Of a stretch of 17,051 nucleotides of DNA, positions 12,983-17,051 are shown piece by piece. Within the stretch, counting starts at the first letter, position 1. Each line of letters begins with the position of its first letter. The notes under the pieces are model-generated. The model saw nothing but the letters and a program-made list of their open reading frames with translations. It did not search any database and had not been told where the DNA came from. The DNA is from Thioalkalivibrio nitratireducens (GTDB taxonomy: Bacteria; Pseudomonadota; Gammaproteobacteria; Ectothiorhodospirales; Ectothiorhodospiraceae): contig JAABSN010000068.1 of assembly GCA_011390385.1 (NCBI GenBank), positions 1 to 17,051 on the forward strand, read 5' to 3'. Both the position numbers and the translations under genes were made by a program.

Positions 12983-15348
12983 GGGGCGTGGCGCGCGATT
13001 GCGTGCCGCTCAAGAAGCAGAGATTCAAGTAACGCCAGACGCGCCTCCAGGTCCTCATTGCGGTCATTCCGCGCCTCCAGTTCGGACAGTCGCGTGGTCA
13101 ATAGCCGGTTCTGCTCTCGCAGCCGCTCATTTTCTGCGCTCATGCGCGCATGCAGCTCGCGCATGGCCTCGACGGTCAGTGCCCGAAAGCCGATTGGCGT
13201 GATCTGCTTGTACCCTTCGGTACTCTCGTCGACCCATTCGGGCAGGACCTGCTCGACCTGTTGGGCCACGAACCCCATGCGCGGCACCGTGCCGCCAAAC
13301 GGCCTTGCCCCGTCGCGATAGCGAAAACGCACGCCTTCGAGAGCCAGCAACGCCTCCAGCGCGCCCTCAATGGGCTCGATGTCTCGCTTGAGCCGACGAT
13401 CAGAAAGTGTCGTGAAGGAACCGCTGGCGCTGTAGACGTTCCCTTTCCCATCGATTCGCATTGCCTCGGTCAGCGGTTGGTTATCGAAAAGTGTGTAAAA
13501 GCTCATCCGGGACGTGGAGTCGCCGGTCGTGTTGTTCTCCTTGACCGATTCGATATACCCGAGCACGTGCGGAACCGTTCCGTCGTGCCCACCGAAGGAA
13601 ATGGCGGCTCCGGTGCCCTCCGCACCGGAGGTTTCGGAGCCCTGCAGACGCAGCTGCCCGAAGGGCGCGCTGATCGGTGACGGGCCTCGAACGTGCAAAG
13701 CGGTTGCCGGAGATGCGGTATTGATCCCGACGCCGCCTGTCGTGTCCAAGAGAAACTGGTTCGGTGCAGTCGAACTGAACTCCCCGTTGTTGCTGTCCGA
13801 CCAGACGAATGACCCGTCGTGTACTGCGTTCGCCTGCCGACCCAGGGCCATTGAATACTCGCCGCTTGCGGTCGAGAAAGCACCCACTGCCGTGGCACTG
13901 ACTCCGGACGCAGTTGTATCCCATCCGATTGCGGTTGCGCTGGCCGCAGTCGCTTGCGGATTACGCCCGATTGCGACCGAGTAAAACCCATTGGCAATCG
14001 AAGTCAGTCCCATGGCGACGGAAAAGTCGCCGCCCGCGCTGGTCTGTGAACCCATTGCGGTCGAGGCTTCGCCGCTGGCAGTAGTCGAGGCACCCATTGC
14101 GATGGAAGAAGCCCCGCTGGCCGTCGTTGAATCTCCCATCGCCACCGAATTCGTTCCGCTGGCCTGGCTGAGCGACCCGGCTGCCGTGGCGCCGTCTGCC
14201 GTGGCACTGACGCCGAGTCCCATGCCCGTCGAGTAATTTCCCTCGGCGACGGCTGAACCCATGGCGACCGAGCCACTTCCGATGGCACTGGAACCAACGC
14301 CCATCGCCGTCGAGAAGCTTCCGCCGGCAGTGGTTTCGGATCCCATCGCGGTCGAGCCGCTACCACTCGCAGTGGTCGCGCCACCCATTGCCATCGCATT
14401 TCGGCCGCTCGCCGTCACCGAAGCCCCGATCGCGATGGCGCGCGATCCACTGGACACTGATCGAGAACCCATGGCGATCGACCCTCGACCCGTTGCATAG
14501 TTACCTTGACCACCTACCACGGTCGCATACTCGGCTGCAACCGTATTGATGCAGTTCGCGTTACCGTTCGGCCCGCAGTTTGAGGATTGTGGATCGCCTC
14601 CGCCACCGACTACGGTTGCACCATACAAGGGGGTCAGAGAATCATCGAGCCGGTTTGCAAAAGAGCCGGCAACGATGTTGGGATTGTGATTGCCGCCGGG
14701 ATCGTCAGCATCCAGAAGCTGAATGATCCGCGTCGACGCAACACCGATTGTCAGGGGCGCGGCATTCGTGGTGCCCAGATAAGCGGCACCTGCGGGCGTG
14801 TTGCCGGAAGTAGACCAATACTGACTCGCAAGCGGACTGGCATCAAAGTCCAGCGCATAGTTTGCTACCGGCGTGGGCGTGATCTTCTGCCTCGGTGTCA
14901 GCAACGTCCATCCGGGGACGCCGTCCTTCTGGACACTGATCTCCAGCCAGAGGTCCCCCAATGCGTATACGCTGCTGCCGAAATCAAGTTCCGTAGAGAA
15001 GATTCCTCCATCCACTAGAACGCGATCGCGGAGCTCCACCGAAGAGACGTTGGATGGAGTTCCTGTTTCTGAATCCACCAGCACGAACTGGAAATTGTAT
15101 TGCCCGTTCGCCGGCTCTCCACCATCTTCCAGGTAACCCTGGTAGGTGAACGCCGTCGAGACCTGGGCAGTCGCCAAGCTCAAAGCGAACAGGAACAACA
15201 CCAATCCAGCCGTGATCAGCCCCGGAAGGTTCGAGCCTGTTCTGCCAACCATCCCGCGGGGCCGCCGGCTTCCTGAATACGGGCCGTCGCAGACACCAGG
15301 AATACGCGACCGCTGCCTATTGAAGAACCATCCCGGGACGAAACGCAT
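12979..15348 (-). CDS. Large secreted surface protein: YadA-head repeats plus C-terminal peptidase S74 (intramolecular chaperone) domain
   Basis: A 789-residue protein starting at ATG 15348, chosen because AAGGAGG lies 6 bases upstream; an ATG at 15414 has no such site. A long basic N-terminus precedes a hydrophobic core (LITAGLVLFLFALSLATA), an extended signal peptide. Next come an FTYQGYLEDGG...NGQYNFQF domain and about sixteen 14-residue YadA-head repeats with S-x-A-M-G-x4-A-S-G. After GGVGINTASPATALHVRG comes an S74 domain with SDRRLKRDIEP (S649-D650), the conserved self-cleavage site. A coiled coil closes the protein. S74 domains help trimeric fibres fold and are then released; they are typical of phage tail spikes but also occur on bacterial surface proteins. 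No outer-membrane anchor of the YadA type is visible. It is probably a secreted trimeric fibre. Domain calls are confident, anchoring and target are unknown. Confidence 0.85.
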   Translation of the reverse strand: MRFVPGWFFNRQRSRIPGVCDGPYSGSRRPRGMVGRTGSNLPGLITAGLVLFLFALSLATAQVSTAFTYQGYLEDGGEPANGQYNFQFVLVDSETGTPSNVSSVELRDRVLVDGGIFSTELDFGSSVYALGDLWLEISVQKDGVPGWTLLTPRQKITPTPVANYALDFDASPLASQYWSTSGNTPAGAAYLGTTNAAPLTIGVASTRIIQLLDADDPGGNHNPNIVAGSFANRLDDSLTPLYGATVVGGGGDPQSSNCGPNGNANCINTVAAEYATVVGGQGNYATGRGSIAMGSRSVSSGSRAIAIGASVTASGRNAMAMGGATTASGSGSTAMGSETTAGGSFSTAMGVGSSAIGSGSVAMGSAVAEGNYSTGMGLGVSATADGATAAGSLSQASGTNSVAMGDSTTASGASSIAMGASTTASGEASTAMGSQTSAGGDFSVAMGLTSIANGFYSVAIGRNPQATAASATAIGWDTTASGVSATAVGAFSTASGEYSMALGRQANAVHDGSFVWSDSNNGEFSSTAPNQFLLDTTGGVGINTASPATALHVRGPSPISAPFGQLRLQGSETSGAEGTGAAISFGGHDGTVPHVLGYIESVKENNTTGDSTSRMSFYTLFDNQPLTEAMRIDGKGNVYSASGSFTTLSDRRLKRDIEPIEGALEALLALEGVRFRYRDGARPFGGTVPRMGFVAQQVEQVLPEWVDESTEGYKQITPIGFRALTVEAMRELHARMSAENERLREQNRLLTTRLSELEARNDRNEDLEARLALLESLLLERHAIARHAP
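13830..14510 (-). repeat. 42-bp periodic array coding for YadA-head repeats
   Basis: The coding strand repeats a unit of about 42 bp, seen on the plus strand as recurring CCCATxGCxxTCGA and GCCGCTGGCxGTxGT words, each encoding one S-x-A-M-G-x4-A-S-G coil. Units differ in sequence, with an occasional irregular unit (for example the GNYSTGMGLGVSATADGATAAG stretch at about 14180-14245). Such arrays expand and shrink by recombination. Confidence 0.75.
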
Positions 15349-15982
15349 CGGCTGCCTCCTTGAAGGCCCGCTGTCGCCCCGATTGCAGGCACGAAGAAGG
15401 AACGCACCGGGCAATTAAGTCATGGATATCGTGTCCTGCCACAATTGATTCTGCCCAAACGCTGCCGGGAATTCAATAGACCTTCCATAAGAGGTCAAGG
15501 GGCAATCAACAGAAGGCCTTTTGCGCATTTCGTTGCACCCGGATTCCAGAATGAACGCGTGACGACCCGATAAATAGCACAGGGCGAGCTCAAATTCCAG
15601 GGGGTAGTGGACGGAAAGCCCGCCCGTGGACGGAATCGGCCCTGTTCCTGCACTGAAACTCCTCATCTCTTGAGAAGAGCTCCTGACCTATTATGAACCC
15701 TGCACTAAATGGATTGCCGGGTTGATGCCCGGCCGGAACGGTCGGGGCCGCGAAGCGAAGGCATTTGCGGACATGCGCCGCAAATGCCGTGCAACGAGTA
15801 CCGTAGGAATTTCGTTGCCGGGTTAACAAGAAGAGCCTTATTCTCTACCCTTCGCCGGGAAACTCCCCCAGGGAGTGCCCGTCCCCGCGCATCGATCGCC
15901 GGGGGCATCCGCTGGAACAGACTTGCCTCTTCTGCAATTCGGTTGACTGGCCTGTCTATACTGGCAGCATACATTCGGTTCT
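15349..15982 (+). other. Intergenic region between divergent genes, with hairpins
   Basis: About 630 bp with no gene I can support; short minus-strand frames here have no start signal or family. CCGGG (15717-15721) and CCCGG (15728-15732) form a small hairpin, and a larger one lies at 15760-15788. A -10-like TATACT at 15957-15962 probably serves the gene at 15983, but TTGACT at 15943 is too close (8-bp gap) to be its -35. Confidence 0.5.
15760..15788 (+). other. Perfect 11-bp inverted repeat (hairpin)
   Basis: GGCATTTGCGG (15760-15770) and CCGCAAATGCC (15778-15788) are exact reverse complements around a 7-base loop ACATGCG. No T-run follows, so it is not a standard terminator. It could be a REP-like element or an operator; a dispersed repeat is possible. 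Confidence 0.7.
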
Positions 15983-16705
15983 ATGGTCCGGGGCATGCTG
16001 TTCAGACGATTCGCGGAGAACTTGAGAAGGCAGGACTGGGCGGCGATCGCGATCGAGTTTCTGATCGTGGTAATCGGGATCTATGTCGCATTCGAACTGG
16101 ACCGCTGGCGAGAGCTCGAGGCCGAGCGCAGCGCCAACGACAATTTCGTCCGGTTGCTCCGCCTCGAACTGGAAGAAAAGCTGCCCGTGGCCCGGGAGCG
16201 AATCGCCGCGCATCAGGAGATTGAAAATCAGCAGGACGCCGTGATCCAGTGGCTGAACGGAGACCTCCCGCCGTCGCGATTTACCGACGAGATGTGTTTG
16301 GCGGCCTTTCGCTCGCTCGTCCTGAACTGGTCCGCCACGAGACTGGAGACGGCGGATTACATGGTGACCGGTGAATGGACGCATGGCGTCCAGGACAGCG
16401 GACTCCGGCAGCTTCTGCTGGAACTGGCCTCTCTGCAGGAACACGCCACCGCCGTCTTCGGCCGCTTTGTTCTGCAGATCGTCAACATATCCGACCGATA
16501 TCCGGAGCTGATCATTCGCCGGGATACCGAGCCGGGCCAGTTCCGCGATGGTCTCACCTGTGACGCCGCAGGCATGCGAGCGAGCCAGGCCTTCAAGAAC
16601 CAGCTGTTTGGCAACATCGGCCGTCAGAGTGCGCTGCTGAACAATCGACGGGAAGAACTGGAATTGCTTGAACGCATCTTGACGAGAATCGGCGAACTTC
16701 GTTGA
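15983..16705 (+). CDS. Single-span inner-membrane protein of unknown function (DUF6090-like)
   Basis: A 240-residue protein; ATG 15995 is an alternative start four codons inside. The N-terminus has the pattern RRFAENLRRQDWAAI, followed by one membrane span (IAIEFLIVVIGIYVAFEL) and DRWRELEAERSANDNFVRLLRLEL. This resembles small membrane proteins of the DUF6090 type (ExxLVVIGIxxAxxxxxWxxxxxxR). The rest is mainly helical and charged, probably periplasmic. A -10-like TATACT at 15957-15962 fits a very short leader. It is a stand-alone gene outside the repeat-bounded region. Family assignment is from memory of the N-terminal pattern; function is unknown. Confidence 0.65.
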   Translation: MVRGMLFRRFAENLRRQDWAAIAIEFLIVVIGIYVAFELDRWRELEAERSANDNFVRLLRLELEEKLPVARERIAAHQEIENQQDAVIQWLNGDLPPSRFTDEMCLAAFRSLVLNWSATRLETADYMVTGEWTHGVQDSGLRQLLLELASLQEHATAVFGRFVLQIVNISDRYPELIIRRDTEPGQFRDGLTCDAAGMRASQAFKNQLFGNIGRQSALLNNRREELELLERILTRIGELR

Positions 16706-17051
16706 TGACGCGGCGAAGCCGATCGCATTGAATCCAGGGGCGCGCTGAATCACATCATGGCGCGAGGCAATTCTCGGTCCGAGATCTTTCTTATCGAGAA
16801 CCAACGTTGGCACCCATAGGGCCAGGTAGTTTCAACGCTCGGCATCCCTGGCCGGCACGAGCGGGGAGACAGTGCCCGGTCGCATCGAAATCGACTTCCG
16901 GGTCACGCTACCGATCAGGTATTCTGCAGTCCGATTGGATCGAGGAGCTCAGCACACTGCTGTCCCATAAACGTTCATGCGAACGCCAATTCCCTCTGAG
17001 GGCTCGGTGGTTCGGGTTTTGGCGGGCCGGTATCGAATAGCTCCATCAGCG
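16706..17051 (+). other. No supported feature
   Basis: About 345 bp after the membrane-protein gene. A 77-codon plus-strand frame (16807-17040) exists but has low-complexity, Arg/Ser/Trp-rich composition and no ribosome binding site. No terminator or RNA was recognised. Confidence 0.4.

Noticed and set aside
13991..14500. Periodic plus-strand ORFs (MATE/PIAVE-like repeats)
   Set aside because: Antisense reading of the YadA-head repeat array.
13830..14510. CRISPR-like regular repeat spacing
   Set aside because: The 42-bp period is coding, in frame and imperfect, explained by YadA-head repeats; no repeat-spacer pattern or cas genes.
15445..15458. TTGATTCTGCCCAA as a fourth FNR-like box
   Set aside because: Only eight of ten defined positions match, and there is no -10 at class II spacing for the minus-strand gene at 15348.

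Overview
The window looks like the accessory part of a gammaproteobacterial chromosome. This is inferred from the GC-rich, overlapping gene style, FNR-type palindromes, a secreted protein with an IFKDGFE-type C-terminus, and YadA/S74 and inner-membrane genes on the right flank. The species cannot be named from the sequence alone.

Layout. (1) 1-104: tail of an unidentified gene. (2) 111-865: a first small cassette. It starts with a copy of the 3' end of a tRNA (closest to tRNA-Lys), followed by an FNR-like promoter and a gene for a small exported cysteine-containing protein. (3) 866 to about 12151: the main cassette. It opens with a second tRNA-3' copy and a second FNR-like promoter, then a stand-alone STAND/NACHT-like ATPase. 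A third FNR-like promoter precedes a type I restriction-modification operon: hsdM, an AbiF/AbiD-family HEPN gene with a probable structured RNA in front, a 31-codon mini-ORF, hsdS, an Mrr-like nuclease and hsdR. A short exported ankyrin protein follows. (4) 12152-12379: two further, degenerate tRNA-3' copies with an IS630-like transposase scrap between them. (5) 12380-15348, minus strand: host genes. These are a large YadA-head/peptidase-S74 surface protein, a small secreted protein, and a third secreted protein whose 3' end is cut off by the repeat at 12281-12379. (6) 15349-15982: non-coding DNA with strong hairpins. (7) 15983-16705: a single-span membrane protein, then 346 bp in which no gene could be supported.

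How it works together. From hsdS to hsdR the genes are joined by 4-bp stop/start overlaps, so the S subunit, the Mrr-like nuclease and HsdR should be co-translated. The HEPN gene sits between hsdM and hsdS without breaking this chain: the last 67 bp of hsdM, including the Shine-Dalgarno and the GTGA junction that starts hsdS, are present a second time just after the HEPN gene. All five differences between the two copies are synonymous. The HEPN gene has its own promoter-like -10 box and a foldable 5' RNA, as expected of an AbiF-type RNA-antitoxin module. The likely picture is a layered defence island: DNA restriction, possibly modified-DNA cleavage by the Mrr-like enzyme, an RNase-type abortive-infection toxin nested in the R-M operon, and a STAND ATPase. 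It is bounded by tRNA-derived repeats and probably switched by an FNR/ANR/DNR-type regulator. No integrase is present in the window.
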